Shown piece after piece: positions 18,950 to 28,362 of a stretch of 64,000 nucleotides of DNA. Below the pieces are notes generated by a model. It had not been told where the DNA came from and made no database searches. It was given only the letters and a program-made list of their open reading frames with translations. Source of the DNA: Arcticibacter pallidicorallinus (GTDB lineage: Bacteria > Bacteroidota > Bacteroidia > Sphingobacteriales > Sphingobacteriaceae). The stretch lies in NCBI RefSeq assembly GCF_003002875.1, contig NZ_PVTH01000004.1, positions 124,001 through 188,000 of the forward strand, in the 5' to 3' direction. Numbering within the stretch: the stretch's first letter is position 1; every line of letters starts with the position of its first letter. A program made the position numbers and the translations under genes.

Positions 18950-19021
18950 TTGTCGATTTTGGCGAAAAAATCGTCACAGGTTTTCTGCCGCGCTACCTTG
19001 TTCTCTAAATCAAACAAGGTT

Positions 19022-20008
19022 ATGGCAAAAGTAGACAAGAAAGGAATCGTACGCGGCAAGGCAGGTTCCGTTGTATATCGCGGCTACCGCGAATTGAACA
19101 TCATCCAGGGGAAACCCCGTAAATTCGAACAGACCAGCGCAAGCATCCGGGCCTCCACGGAGTTCGGTCTCTCCAGTACCACGGCGGCGGTGATCCGTCA
19201 GGCCTTTGAGCCGGCCTACGTGCACCGGGATGGCGAGGCGGTGAGCCGCAGCACACAGCTGGTGTACCGCGGTCTTCGCAATAGCTTACGCGGAAGCGTT
19301 GGTCAGCGCGACTTGCATGATGCGGATCTGGAGAGCCTCATCGGGATGGACTTCAATATCCGAAGCCGGCTGAGCGAAGTATTGCAGGTTAGTCAGCGGG
19401 TAGAGCGGGATGATGAGGGTCGCCTAAGCGTGTTCATGGGCACCTTAAACGCCAAAACTGACCTTAAGGTACCGCTAAGCATCAGTAAACCAGTGAGCAA
19501 GTACCGCCTCCGTTTCAGCCTGATCGGCTTCAATTTCAGAAAGGAGTACTACGAATATCTGGAAGTGAAAGATGTGGAGTTTCGTTGGCAGGCTCAGCTG
19601 GAAGCCCGGGAGATCCGCTTTGAAACCCTGCCGGAACCCGATCAGCTGCTGATGCTCAGCGTGTCACTGCTGGCCTATAGTGAAACCCGGATGGAAGAAG
19701 GTTATGTATTGCTCAATAGTAAGGAATTCAGTCCCTGTTCGATTATCGCTGCTTTCCACGCTGAAGAACCGGGAGAATACCCGGCAGGTCCGGTGAATAT
19801 GGAACTCGACGGGGCGCAGCAAGTAAGAGGAGCATCCATTAATAACATGTGTTACGAGGGCAACAGGCTGCTGCGGGAGCATGAGCGAAGAAAAGAGAAA
19901 ATGCTCTCAAAGACGACGACATCAGCCACGAAGCGACTACCGAAAGAAGAGGAAAACAAAGCCGACTTACAACCAGGGAAGCGGGTGTCGTTTTCTTCTA
20001 AACCTTAG
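19022..20008 (+). CDS. Unrecognised protein with G+C-rich coding sequence
   Basis: I do not recognise this 328-residue protein with certainty. I start it at the ATG at 19022 (MAKVDKKGIVRGKAGSVVYR); a frame from 18950 only adds a poor N-terminal extension. There is no signal peptide or membrane helix. The N-terminus is glycine-rich with a GxxGxxGSVVYRG and IQGKPRK pattern that recalls the DUF6266-like proteins of Bacteroidota. The middle contains RDLHDADLESLIGMDFN, and the C-terminus is a charged, probably disordered tail of Lys, Glu and Thr. The DNA is much richer in G+C than its neighbours (bases 19201-19260 count 42 of 60), and its codon use differs, which suggests horizontal transfer. It ends at a bidirectional hairpin. 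Confidence 0.7.
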   Translation: MAKVDKKGIVRGKAGSVVYRGYRELNIIQGKPRKFEQTSASIRASTEFGLSSTTAAVIRQAFEPAYVHRDGEAVSRSTQLVYRGLRNSLRGSVGQRDLHDADLESLIGMDFNIRSRLSEVLQVSQRVERDDEGRLSVFMGTLNAKTDLKVPLSISKPVSKYRLRFSLIGFNFRKEYYEYLEVKDVEFRWQAQLEAREIRFETLPEPDQLLMLSVSLLAYSETRMEEGYVLLNSKEFSPCSIIAAFHAEEPGEYPAGPVNMELDGAQQVRGASINNMCYEGNRLLREHERRKEKMLSKTTTSATKRLPKEEENKADLQPGKRVSFSSKP

Positions 20009-20026
20009 GTTAGTCTCTTAAAGAAA

Positions 20027-20064
20027 AAAGAGGCTGCTCACTTCTTTCATGATACAGCCTCTTT
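20027..20064. terminator. Bidirectional terminator between the unknown gene and gltD
   Basis: A perfect 10-base stem, AAAGAGGCTG and CAGCCTCTTT, lies between two convergent genes. On the minus strand it runs into a T-rich stretch (TTTTTTCTTT), on the plus strand into TTTCACATTTT. It probably serves both transcripts. Confidence 0.75.
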
Positions 20065-20090
20065 CACATTTTATAGTCTTGAGTTACTAT

Positions 20091-21560
20091 TTAAGCATAC
20101 ATATTCTCAGCATCCTTGCTTTCCAGAGCTGTATAACCGCTCAGGAACTGATCAACGCGTCGTGCTGCCTCACGTCCTTCTGAGATTGCCCATACTACCA
20201 ATGATTGTCCGCGACGCATATCGCCGGCTGCAAACACTTTGTCGACGCTGGTTTGATAAAGTCCTTCCTGAGCACGAACATTGCCCCGCTCGTCAAGTTC
20301 AACACCCAACTGCTCGAGAAGTCCCTCTTTCTGTGGGTGCAAAAAGCCCATCGCAAGAAATACGCGCTGTGCCGGTAAAATCCGTTCGGAGCCTTCTACT
20401 TCTGAAAATTTAATAGCTCGTCCGAAGATGTCCGTCTCCCAGGATACATCAACAATACGTATCCCTGTCAAATTTCCTTCTGCATCTCCAATAAACTCCT
20501 TAGTGTTTACACCCCATGAGCGCTCACAACCCTCTTCGTGGGAAGAACTCGTTTTCAGCACCATCGGGTAAGTAGGCCAAGGCATGCTTTCAGTGCGACT
20601 AACAGGCGGTTTAGGCATCAGTTCAAACTGAACGATAGATTTAGCTCCTTGCCTGTTGGATGTACCAACGCAGTCGGAGCCTGTATCACCCCCTCCTATC
20701 ACGATAACATCCTTTTCAGCTGTAGTAATTTCCTCTTCCTGAACCTCTATATTACTAACACGCTTGTTTTGCTGCTTCAGGAACTGCATGGCATAATAAA
20801 CCCCCTTTAGTTCGCGTCCCGGAACCGGCAGGTTACGCGGAATTGTCGATCCGCCCGCAAGCACAACTGCATCAAAATCGGCAAGTAATTGATTCGCCTG
20901 AATATCTTTACCTACTTCCGTATTATATTTAAATACGACGCCTTCTTCTTCCATGATGTCGATCCGGCGTTCTACAACCCACTTTTCGAGTTTGAAGTCG
21001 GGAATTCCATAGCGCAGCAGTCCGCCGGCACGATCATCTCTTTCGAACACCGTAACCAGATGCCCTGCCTTATTTAACTGAGCAGCGGCTGCTAATCCTG
21101 CGGGACCCGAACCTATCACCGCAACAGTTTTGCCTGTGCGTATTAGCGGAACTTTGGGCTTGACCAAACCCTTTGCGTAAGCTATTTCGATGATATGCTT
21201 CTCAATCTCTTCGATCGTTACGGCAGGCTTGTTGATCCCCAGCACGCATGCTGATTCGCATGGAGCGGGACAAATTCTACCAGTAAACTCAGGGAAATTG
21301 TTTGTAGAGGAAAGAATGCGGTAAGCCTCTTCCCAATTCTCCTTATATACTGCGTCGTTAAACTCAGGAATTATATTCCCAAGCGGACAACCTGAATGGC
21401 AGAATGGAATTCCGCAATTCATACATCGGGCAGCCTGGTTATTCAGCTTGTCCTCCGTGAACATTAAATTGAACTCTTTATAATCTTTAATTCTTTCTTC
21501 TGGAGATCTTTTTGAAGGAAGCTCCCGGTCGAATTCTTTAAAGCCTGTCACTTTTCCCAT
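20091..21560 (-). CDS. gltD: Glutamate synthase (NADPH) small subunit
   Basis: Transfers electrons from NADPH through FAD and Fe-S clusters to the large subunit. The N-terminus holds the cysteine-rich cluster region CMNCGIPFCHSGCPLGN. FAD and NADPH dinucleotide-binding motifs follow (VAVIGSGPAGLAAAAQLN; VIVIGGGDTGSDCVG), and the C-terminus has the family segment VFAAGDMRRGQSLVVWAI. I use the ATG at 21560 (489 residues); a TTG two codons upstream would overlap the gltB stop. It follows gltB by two bases on the minus strand, so the two subunits are co-translated. Confidence 0.96.
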   Translation of the reverse strand: MGKVTGFKEFDRELPSKRSPEERIKDYKEFNLMFTEDKLNNQAARCMNCGIPFCHSGCPLGNIIPEFNDAVYKENWEEAYRILSSTNNFPEFTGRICPAPCESACVLGINKPAVTIEEIEKHIIEIAYAKGLVKPKVPLIRTGKTVAVIGSGPAGLAAAAQLNKAGHLVTVFERDDRAGGLLRYGIPDFKLEKWVVERRIDIMEEEGVVFKYNTEVGKDIQANQLLADFDAVVLAGGSTIPRNLPVPGRELKGVYYAMQFLKQQNKRVSNIEVQEEEITTAEKDVIVIGGGDTGSDCVGTSNRQGAKSIVQFELMPKPPVSRTESMPWPTYPMVLKTSSSHEEGCERSWGVNTKEFIGDAEGNLTGIRIVDVSWETDIFGRAIKFSEVEGSERILPAQRVFLAMGFLHPQKEGLLEQLGVELDERGNVRAQEGLYQTSVDKVFAAGDMRRGQSLVVWAISEGREAARRVDQFLSGYTALESKDAENMYA

Positions 21561-21562
21561 AA

Positions 21563-24500
21563 TCAATTAGCTGGTTGATATTGTGCGTGTTGTAATACTC
21601 TTTTATACTCTTTAGGAAACACTTTGATAAATTTCCTCGATTCTTCTGCCCAATTGCTCAGAACATACAGCGCAAGATGACTCTTGGTAAGCTGCATGTG
21701 TGTCTTCAGTAAAGCAAGGATCTGTTCCTCATCTTCGCCTGAAAGCGGATCAAGATCCACCATCTCCGGATTGCAGTTCTCAGCAAACGTGCCATCGGTA
21801 TCATATATCCAAGCTATACCACCGCTCATACCCGCAGCAAAATTCCGTCCTGTTTTCCCTAAAATAAGGGCCCTTCCCCCGGTCATATACTCGCAGCCAT
21901 GATCTCCAACGCCCTCTACCACTGCTGTAGCACCAGAGTTACGAACGGCAAAACGCTCTCCAGCCTGTCCTCTTACAAAAAGTTCTCCTGAGGTTGCGCC
22001 ATAAAGCGCTACGTTACCGATGATAATATTATCTTCAGGAACAAGCGTACTTTCCGAAGACGGATAAATCGCTAACCTGGCCCCTGACAGACCTTTACCT
22101 ACATAGTCGTTGGCTTCACCTTCCAGCTCAAAAGACAGACCCTTAGCAGTAAATGCGCCAAAACTTTGTCCGGCTGAACCGGTAAACTTGTAGTTGATCG
22201 TATTATCAGGTAGACCGGCAGAATGATAAATTTTAGAAACTTCATTCGACAGCAATGTACCTATTGTTCTATCCGTGTTCTTCACCTGGAACGTTCCAAA
22301 CACCGGTGTCTTATTCTCTAAAGCCTGTTGCGCATGCTCCAAGAGTTTCCAGTCGATGATATTATCCATCCCGTGATCTTGAGACTCACTGTTATAAAGC
22401 GTCAGATTAGAAGGATTAGTAACAGGATAAAGTATAGACGAAAGGTCCAGGGTTTTCGTTTTCCAATGAGTGTTGTTCTCGCGAACTTTAAGGAATTGAG
22501 ATCTGCCTACCATATCGTTGATGGTCCGGAAGCCCAGTTCTGCCATTATCTCGCGTAGCTCTTCAGCTATGAAACGGAACAGGTTCACGATGTGCTCCGG
22601 CTTACCGGTAAATAGCTTGCGCAGTTCAGGATCCTGAGTGGCAACACCAACCGGACAAGTATTCAGATGACACTTACGCATCATAATACATCCGCCTGCA
22701 ACCAATGCAGCAGTAGCAACTCCCCATTCTTCAGCACCTAAAAGCGCAGCGATAGCGATATCTCTTCCGGTCTTTAGCTGACCATCAGCCTGTAATACAA
22801 CGCGACTTCTCAGCTTGTTGCGTACCAGCGTCTGGTGCGCTTCTGCCAAACCAAGTTCCCAGGGTAATCCAGCGTGCTTGATGGAGCTTATTGGAGAAGC
22901 ACCTGTACCGCCATCGTAACCCGCAATCAGGATCACATCCGCATGTGCTTTGGCAACGCCGGCAGCAATAGTTCCCACTCCTGCTTTAGACACCAACTTA
23001 ACGTTGATACGGGCGGCGCGGTTTGCGTTCTTCAAGTCGAAGATGAGCTGAGCCAAATCCTCAATAGAGTAAATATCGTGGTGAGGAGGAGGTGAAATTA
23101 ATCCAACCCCCGGGGTTGAATGACGAACCTTAGCGATCCATTCGTCCACCTTATGTCCAGGTAACTGACCGCCCTCCCCTGGTTTCGCACCTTGAGCCAT
23201 CTTAATCTGCAGCTCGTCAGCATTAGCAAGGTAGTAAGAGGTCACCCCAAATCTTCCCGAGGCAACCTGCTTGATAGCTGATCGCATAGAATCTCCATTG
23301 GGTAGAAGCTGATAGCGAATATCGTCTTCACCTCCTTCTCCTGTATTACTCTTTCCACCTATACGATTCATCGCGATGGCAAGAGTGCTATGAGCTTCAT
23401 GGGATATAGACCCGAAGGACATCGCGCCAGTCGCGAATCTTTTCATGATTGATTCGATAGATTCTACTTCTTCAATCGCAATAGCCTCGCGGTGATGAGC
23501 AAAATCAAACAGACCGCGTAGTGTGTACATCTTCTGCGACTGATCGTTTACATGCTTAGCATATTGTTTGTAAACGGAATAGTCATTCGTACGGGTTGCC
23601 TGTTGAAGAAGGTGAACGGTCTGCGGGTTGAAAAGGTGAGCCTCTCCTCTTCTCTTCCACTGGTAAATGCCGCCTTCAGACAACAGTTGCTCCTCAGGTT
23701 TGGAATGAATAAACCCGTGGTTATGTTTAAATAAACTTTCTTTCGCTATTTCGTCTAAGCCAAGGCCACCGATACGTGTGACAGCTCCCGAAAAATAGCG
23801 GTCAACGACTTCTTTATTTATGCCGAGAATCTCAAAGATCTGAGCCCCCTGATAGGACTGCAAGGTAGAAATCCCCATTTTAGAGAAGATCTTCAGCAAG
23901 CCGTCGCAGATCGCCTTGACATAATTCTTAGATAAGTATGGGTAGTCTAAAGACGTCTCCAGCTTACTTTCTTCTTTAAGCGTATGAATGGTGGCCAATG
24001 CCAGGTATGGATTGATGGCAGTCGCTCCAAATGCCAGAAGACATGCAAAATGATGAACCTCCCAAACATCACCGGCTTCAACTACCAGGCCAACCTGGCC
24101 GCGGTAACCTAACCGAATAAGATGGTGATGGACGGCTGAAACAGCCAGTAGAGACGGAATCGGCGCATGTTCAGAGTCGATCGCCCGGTCAGAAAGAATC
24201 AATACTTCGAATCCGTCATTGACAGCATCTTCGGCATAGCGACATAAGCGCTCGAGACCGTTTTTCAGGGCACCTGCCTGTCCGTCAGCTTTGAAGTACG
24301 TCTGCAAGGTCTTTGCATGGAACATACCTGTGTCGATACTCCTTAGCTTTTCTAATTCGTAGTTGGTTAGAATAGGATGTTTCAAAGCGACAACATGACA
24401 ATGCATCTTATCCTCATCAAGCAAGTTACCATTGCTTCCGATGAACGTCGCAAGGCTCATAACCATCCTTTCTCTGATAGGATCAATTGGAGGATTCGTC

Positions 24501-26083
24501 ACCTGCGCAAAAAACTGCTTGAAATAACTTGAAATATGTTGCGGACGATCCGAAAGTACAGCCAGAGGAACATCAGTCCCCATAGATCCTATAGGCTCCT
24601 TTCCATCAATAGCCATTGGCTTTATGATCGTCTCTATATCTTCTCTGGAATAACCAAATACCTGCTGATATTTTAGCACAGCGTCCTTAGCGAGATTAGT
24701 AAAAGCTACTCTCGGCTCCGGAAGCTCTTCCATATTGATTTTGTAGTTCTCCAGCCACTCCCCATAAGGCTGACCTGAAGCGATCTTATGCTTGATCTCC
24801 TGATCGGTTATGATCTTTCCTTCCTTAAGGTCGACGAGAAACATTTTGCCTGGTTGTAAGCGACCTTTCTTAATGATGATGCTTTCCGGAATGGGAAGAG
24901 CACCGGCTTCTGAAGCAACGATGATACGTTTGTCGTTCGTCATCGCATAACGAAGTGGTCTCAATCCGTTTCTGTCAAGAAGTGCGCCGATCTGACTTCC
25001 GTCAGTAAAAGTAAGCGCCGCAGGTCCGTCCCAGGGCTCCATCAATGTTGCATGAAACTCATAGAAGGCCTTTTTCAAGGGATCCATTTGTTCGTTTCCA
25101 TCCCAGGCTTCGGGGACAAGCATCATCATGACATGCGGCAGTGAACGGCCTGTATGGGCTAAAATCTCAACAACGTTATCCAGACATGCAGAATCAGACT
25201 GATTGCTGTCTATAACTGGCAAAATAATATCCATATCCTCTTTCGAGAAGTACGATGATGCATATGATCTTAACCCAGAGTAAAACCAGTTAAGGTTTCC
25301 TGTCAGCGTATTAATCTCACCATTATGCGCCATAAAACGGAAAGGCTGTGCAAGCTTCCATGACGGGAATGTATTGGTCGAAAAACGACTGTGAACCATC
25401 CCGAAAGCCGAAGTCAGTCTTATATCTCCAAGATCTTTATAATAAGTTCTTAACTGATAAGTGGTTAACTGCCCCTTATATACGACAATGCGACTCGACA
25501 ACGATGCTATATAGAAATCGTTACCGTATCTGGTAGTCTCGTTGATAGTTTTGGTGATAAGTCTTCTTAATACATACAACTTACGCTCAAAATCGTCAGA
25601 ATTGACATACGAAGACGGTCGTCCTACAAAAAACTGCTCAACCGATGGTTCCACAGCAAGTGCAGACTCACCTACAACCGATGGATCAACAGGAAGTGCT
25701 CTAAAACCCAGTAACGGTAAACCTAGTTTTTCAACGGCATTGACCAGGGCAACCCTGCAAGCTTCTTTCGAGCCGGAATCTTTGGGGAAGAACACCATAC
25801 CAACACCATAATGACCAGGCTCGGCGAGATGAATGTCGAGGGAAATACATTCTTCCATCAGAAATTCATGAGGAATCTGTATTAAGAGTCCTGCTCCATC
25901 TCCCGTCTCGGGGTCGCAACCGCACGCTCCCCGGTGCTCCATATTTTCCAGGATCGTCAGCGCATCAGAGACATTTTGGTGTGTTTTCTGTCCGTTAATA
26001 TGGGTGATAAAACCCACCCCACAAGAATCATGTTCAAATTCCGGGCGGTATAAACCCATCTGGTCATTTTCAGTTTGTTTCAT
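21563..26083 (-). CDS. gltB: Glutamate synthase large subunit
   Basis: Makes two glutamates from glutamine and 2-oxoglutarate. The 1506-residue protein has the full domain order: an N-terminal class II glutaminase domain whose catalytic Cys is in HDSCGVGFITH after a roughly 20-residue propeptide, a central domain, an FMN-binding domain with GEGGEDD and PGEGGQLPG, a 3Fe-4S motif CIMMRKCHLNTCPVGVATQ near residue 1135, and the C-terminal GXGXG beta-helix domain. It is the first gene of gltBD. Upstream, a near-consensus minus-7 sequence (GTAATTTG) lies about 20 bases before the ATG. Confidence 0.97.
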   Translation of the reverse strand: MKQTENDQMGLYRPEFEHDSCGVGFITHINGQKTHQNVSDALTILENMEHRGACGCDPETGDGAGLLIQIPHEFLMEECISLDIHLAEPGHYGVGMVFFPKDSGSKEACRVALVNAVEKLGLPLLGFRALPVDPSVVGESALAVEPSVEQFFVGRPSSYVNSDDFERKLYVLRRLITKTINETTRYGNDFYIASLSSRIVVYKGQLTTYQLRTYYKDLGDIRLTSAFGMVHSRFSTNTFPSWKLAQPFRFMAHNGEINTLTGNLNWFYSGLRSYASSYFSKEDMDIILPVIDSNQSDSACLDNVVEILAHTGRSLPHVMMMLVPEAWDGNEQMDPLKKAFYEFHATLMEPWDGPAALTFTDGSQIGALLDRNGLRPLRYAMTNDKRIIVASEAGALPIPESIIIKKGRLQPGKMFLVDLKEGKIITDQEIKHKIASGQPYGEWLENYKINMEELPEPRVAFTNLAKDAVLKYQQVFGYSREDIETIIKPMAIDGKEPIGSMGTDVPLAVLSDRPQHISSYFKQFFAQVTNPPIDPIRERMVMSLATFIGSNGNLLDEDKMHCHVVALKHPILTNYELEKLRSIDTGMFHAKTLQTYFKADGQAGALKNGLERLCRYAEDAVNDGFEVLILSDRAIDSEHAPIPSLLAVSAVHHHLIRLGYRGQVGLVVEAGDVWEVHHFACLLAFGATAINPYLALATIHTLKEESKLETSLDYPYLSKNYVKAICDGLLKIFSKMGISTLQSYQGAQIFEILGINKEVVDRYFSGAVTRIGGLGLDEIAKESLFKHNHGFIHSKPEEQLLSEGGIYQWKRRGEAHLFNPQTVHLLQQATRTNDYSVYKQYAKHVNDQSQKMYTLRGLFDFAHHREAIAIEEVESIESIMKRFATGAMSFGSISHEAHSTLAIAMNRIGGKSNTGEGGEDDIRYQLLPNGDSMRSAIKQVASGRFGVTSYYLANADELQIKMAQGAKPGEGGQLPGHKVDEWIAKVRHSTPGVGLISPPPHHDIYSIEDLAQLIFDLKNANRAARINVKLVSKAGVGTIAAGVAKAHADVILIAGYDGGTGASPISSIKHAGLPWELGLAEAHQTLVRNKLRSRVVLQADGQLKTGRDIAIAALLGAEEWGVATAALVAGGCIMMRKCHLNTCPVGVATQDPELRKLFTGKPEHIVNLFRFIAEELREIMAELGFRTINDMVGRSQFLKVRENNTHWKTKTLDLSSILYPVTNPSNLTLYNSESQDHGMDNIIDWKLLEHAQQALENKTPVFGTFQVKNTDRTIGTLLSNEVSKIYHSAGLPDNTINYKFTGSAGQSFGAFTAKGLSFELEGEANDYVGKGLSGARLAIYPSSESTLVPEDNIIIGNVALYGATSGELFVRGQAGERFAVRNSGATAVVEGVGDHGCEYMTGGRALILGKTGRNFAAGMSGGIAWIYDTDGTFAENCNPEMVDLDPLSGEDEEQILALLKTHMQLTKSHLALYVLSNWAEESRKFIKVFPKEYKRVLQHAQYQPAN

Positions 26084-26350
26084 CAGATATACAGTGCAAA
26101 TTACGTATTAAGGTCCTACCTCACAAGTTGAATTCATCAACAATAGTTACAAAACATTCAAGTTAACAAAAGCAAACATAACTTTTCTTAACAAGTTTTT
26201 AAAACGATTTGGGATTTTTTAGAATTCTCCTAATTCAATCCTTCCTCCAAACAATCTCGCAGAATCTTCAAATGCTTGGGGGAATTTTTTATCCAAGTTA
26301 GCAAATTCTTATTTTTTTTCAAAATGATTTTCATGTTTTGTTTTAATTCA
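26084..26350. other. A+T-rich intergenic region between gltB and ffs
   Basis: About 270 bases of very A+T-rich sequence between the divergent gltB start and the SRP RNA. Other than the probable gltB promoter close to 26100 and the ffs promoter at its right end, I see no gene or repeat in it. Confidence 0.5.
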
Positions 26351-26358
26351 TACCTTTG
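26351..26358 (+). promoter_or_regulatory. Minus-7 box for the SRP RNA gene
   Basis: TACCTTTG matches TAnnTTTG exactly and ends about six bases before the predicted RNA 5' end at 26364, which is the right distance for a transcription start. Confidence 0.7.
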
Positions 26359-26363
26359 TGCCA

Positions 26364-26463
26364 AGGGTTAGTCTTCTACGACCAGCTCCTTTTGAACTCC
26401 CCCAGGGCGGGAACGCAGCAAGGGTAAAAAGTCGTAGCGGTGCGATAGAAGGGGCTAGCCCCT
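26364..26463 (+). ncRNA. ffs: Signal recognition particle RNA, small bacterial type
   Basis: The apical domain is recognisable from CAGGGCGGGAACGCAGCAAGGG (26403-26424), equivalent to the E. coli 4.5S core where Ffh binds. Flanking helices are present: CTACGAC (26376-26382) pairs with GTCGTAG (26431-26437), and the terminal GGTTAG near the 5' end pairs with CTAGCC at the 3' end. It is about 100 nt, lacks an Alu domain, and runs straight into a T-tract. With Ffh it targets membrane and secreted proteins to the translocon. Confidence 0.93.
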
Positions 26464-26471
26464 TTTTTTTA
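26452..26471 (+). terminator. ffs terminator
   Basis: The 3' end of the RNA, GGGGCTAGCCCC, is a palindrome followed immediately by eight T residues. It can form a short terminator hairpin as an alternative to pairing with the 5' end of the RNA. Confidence 0.7.
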
Positions 26472-26588
26472 TTCCAAAAATTCCACTATTTTTTCCTAAC
26501 CAGATATCAAAAGTTTACCTTTAGACCGGCTACTGGTTTCACATAAGTAAATCTCAATCCCAGCGGCTATAACTAATTAAATATTAAC

Positions 26589-27251
26589 ATGAAATTTTTT
26601 ATTGACACAGCCAACCTGGCTCAGATTAAAGAAGCTCACGACATGGGAGTTCTTGACGGTGTGACCACAAATCCAAGCTTGATGGCAAAAGAAGGAATTA
26701 CGGGCCAAGAGAACGTAATCAATCATTACAAAGCTATTTGTGAAATAACAGACGGTGATGTAAGCGCTGAAGTCATCGCTACTACATTCGACGAAATCAT
26801 CGTTGAAGGAGAAGCCCTGGCAAAATTGCACCCAAAAATTGTTGTTAAAGTTCCTATGATTAAGGATGGTATAAAGGCTATTAAATACTTCACTTCAAAA
26901 GGAATTAAGACCAACTGCACACTTGTTTTCTCTGCTGGTCAAGCACTCCTGGCTGCTAAAGCTGGCGCAACATACGTGTCTCCTTTCGTAGGACGCCTTG
27001 ATGATATTTCTACAGACGGCATAGCGCTGATTGAGGAAATAGCTACCATTTACGCAAATTATGGATACACTACTCAGATCCTCGCGGCATCTGTTCGTCA
27101 TCCAATGCATATTGTTCAATGTGCAACCGTAGGTGCTGACGTAATTACTGCTCCTTTATCAGCAATCGCAGCCTTACTTAAACATCCTCTTACAGACAGT
27201 GGACTCACTCAGTTCCTTGCGGATCACGCAAAGGCAGCTGGCAAGCAATAA
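26589..27251 (+). CDS. Transaldolase / fructose-6-phosphate aldolase family protein
   Basis: A 220-residue class I aldolase of the short transaldolase type (TalC/FSA). Visible family stretches are [16 protein letters not shown] with the catalytic-region Asp, [27 protein letters not shown] with the Schiff-base region, [19 protein letters not shown], and SPFVGRLDD. Length fits the FSA/TalC subfamily rather than the 320-residue classical TalB. Many such enzymes in Bacteroidota are true transaldolases of the pentose phosphate pathway, which would link to the xylose genes upstream. A clear terminator follows. Confidence 0.92.
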   Translation: MKFFIDTANLAQIKEAHDMGVLDGVTTNPSLMAKEGITGQENVINHYKAICEITDGDVSAEVIATTFDEIIVEGEALAKLHPKIVVKVPMIKDGIKAIKYFTSKGIKTNCTLVFSAGQALLAAKAGATYVSPFVGRLDDISTDGIALIEEIATIYANYGYTTQILAASVRHPMHIVQCATVGADVITAPLSAIAALLKHPLTDSGLTQFLADHAKAAGKQ

Positions 27252-27260
27252 TCATCCTGA

Positions 27261-27291
27261 ACGTCCGTGTAAAATACGGACGTTTCTTTTT
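27261..27291 (+). terminator. Terminator after the transaldolase gene
   Basis: A 9-base perfect stem, AACGTCCGT and ACGGACGTT, with a six-base A/T-rich loop, followed by TTCTTTTT. It starts ten bases after the stop and closes the gene as a single transcription unit. Confidence 0.85.
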
Positions 27292-27309
27292 AACTCTACC
27301 CTTCCTCTA

Positions 27310-28293
27310 ATGTCCGACACCCCCACCCAAGTTGATGTTCTTATAATCGGCGCAGGACCAATTGGACTAACCTGCGGAATTGAGGCTCAGAAAGCTGGTC
27401 TATCCTATCTGATCATTGAAAAGGGATGCCTGGTAAACTCCCTCTATAACTACCCGTCAAACATGACCTTTTTCTCCACTTCAGAGAAATTGGAAATTGG
27501 TGGTATCCCCTTTGTCTCTGTAAATTTGAAACCCACAAGGGCTGAAGCTCTTGAGTATTACCGACGTGCTGCTGTACACTTTAACCTGAACATTCGACTC
27601 TTTGAAGAGGTCATGAATGTGCTTCGGCAGTCAGATGGCATTTTTTCAGTAAGGAGTGTGAAAGGTTCCTACCTGGCGAAAAACATAATTATATCTACCG
27701 GATTTTACGACGTGCCTGTAAAATTGAATATACCCGGAGAAGAGCTTCCTAAAGTCAAGCATTATTATAAAGATCCGCACTATTACGCATTTCAGAATGT
27801 GGCAGTAGTGGGAGCAGGAAACTCTTCTGTAGACGCAGCTCTTGAAACGTTTCGAAAGTCGGCGAATGTTACTATGATCATTCGTGGTTCAGAGATCAGC
27901 CATCGAGTAAAATATTGGGTTAGACCGGATATTGTAAACCGCATCAAAGAAGGGAGCATCAAGGCATATTTCAACTCGTCTCTGGAAGAAATTACACCCA
28001 CGAATATAACCATCCGCACGCCAGAAGGCCCGGTCTCGATTCCTAACGATTTTGTACTTGCCATGACGGGCTACCTGCCCAATTTCAATTTCCTTAAAGA
28101 TATCGGTATCGAATGCTCAAGGGACGAACTGCAACTGCCGACTCATAGCGAAGAAACCATGCAGACCAACGTTCCGAACATTTATCTTGCAGGCGTGGTG
28201 TGCGGCGGAATGAACACGCACAGCTATTTTATCGAAAACTCGCGTGTGCATGCAGAAAAAATCATCAGACACATACGCTCGCAGAAGATTTAA
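27310..28293 (+). CDS. YpdA-like putative bacillithiol disulfide reductase
   Basis: A 327-residue flavoprotein of the thioredoxin-reductase-like superfamily. It has the FAD motif DVLIIGAGPIGLTCG at the N-terminus, the NADPH motif VAVVGAGNSSVDAA near residue 160, and GYLPNFNFL toward the end, and lacks the CxxC redox pair of true thioredoxin reductases. This is the layout of YpdA (Bdr), which reduces bacillithiol disulfide. I choose the ATG at 27310 because the FAD motif then begins ten residues in; an upstream frame overlapping the transaldolase is spurious. No other bacillithiol gene is in the window. Confidence 0.85.
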   Translation: MSDTPTQVDVLIIGAGPIGLTCGIEAQKAGLSYLIIEKGCLVNSLYNYPSNMTFFSTSEKLEIGGIPFVSVNLKPTRAEALEYYRRAAVHFNLNIRLFEEVMNVLRQSDGIFSVRSVKGSYLAKNIIISTGFYDVPVKLNIPGEELPKVKHYYKDPHYYAFQNVAVVGAGNSSVDAALETFRKSANVTMIIRGSEISHRVKYWVRPDIVNRIKEGSIKAYFNSSLEEITPTNITIRTPEGPVSIPNDFVLAMTGYLPNFNFLKDIGIECSRDELQLPTHSEETMQTNVPNIYLAGVVCGGMNTHSYFIENSRVHAEKIIRHIRSQKI

Positions 28294-28349
28294 TTACCCT
28301 TTCATGACCCCATTTCCAAATTTCTCTTAATAATCGGTTAAACACTCAG

Positions 28350-28357
28350 TATCTTTG
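28350..28357 (+). promoter_or_regulatory. Minus-7 box for mqnC, almost touching the start codon
   Basis: TATCTTTG matches TAnnTTTG exactly, and its last base is only five bases before the mqnC ATG at 28363. The transcript would start at or within a few bases of the start codon. Confidence 0.6.
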
Positions 28358-28362
28358 CAGCG

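Noticed and set aside
18950-19021. N-terminal extension of the unknown protein from a start at 18950
   Set aside because: The extra 24 residues (with SSQVFCRATLFSK) do not resemble the glycine-rich start at 19022, and the A+T-rich DNA there fits a promoter region better.
26389-26463. SRP RNA region considered as a tRNA or tmRNA piece
   Set aside because: There is no cloverleaf or CCA end; the CAGG...GGGAACGCAGCA core is that of SRP RNA.
27199-27309. N-terminal extension of the YpdA-like protein overlapping the transaldolase gene
   Set aside because: It crosses a strong terminator and precedes the FAD motif by an implausible 47 residues; the ATG at 27310 fits the family.
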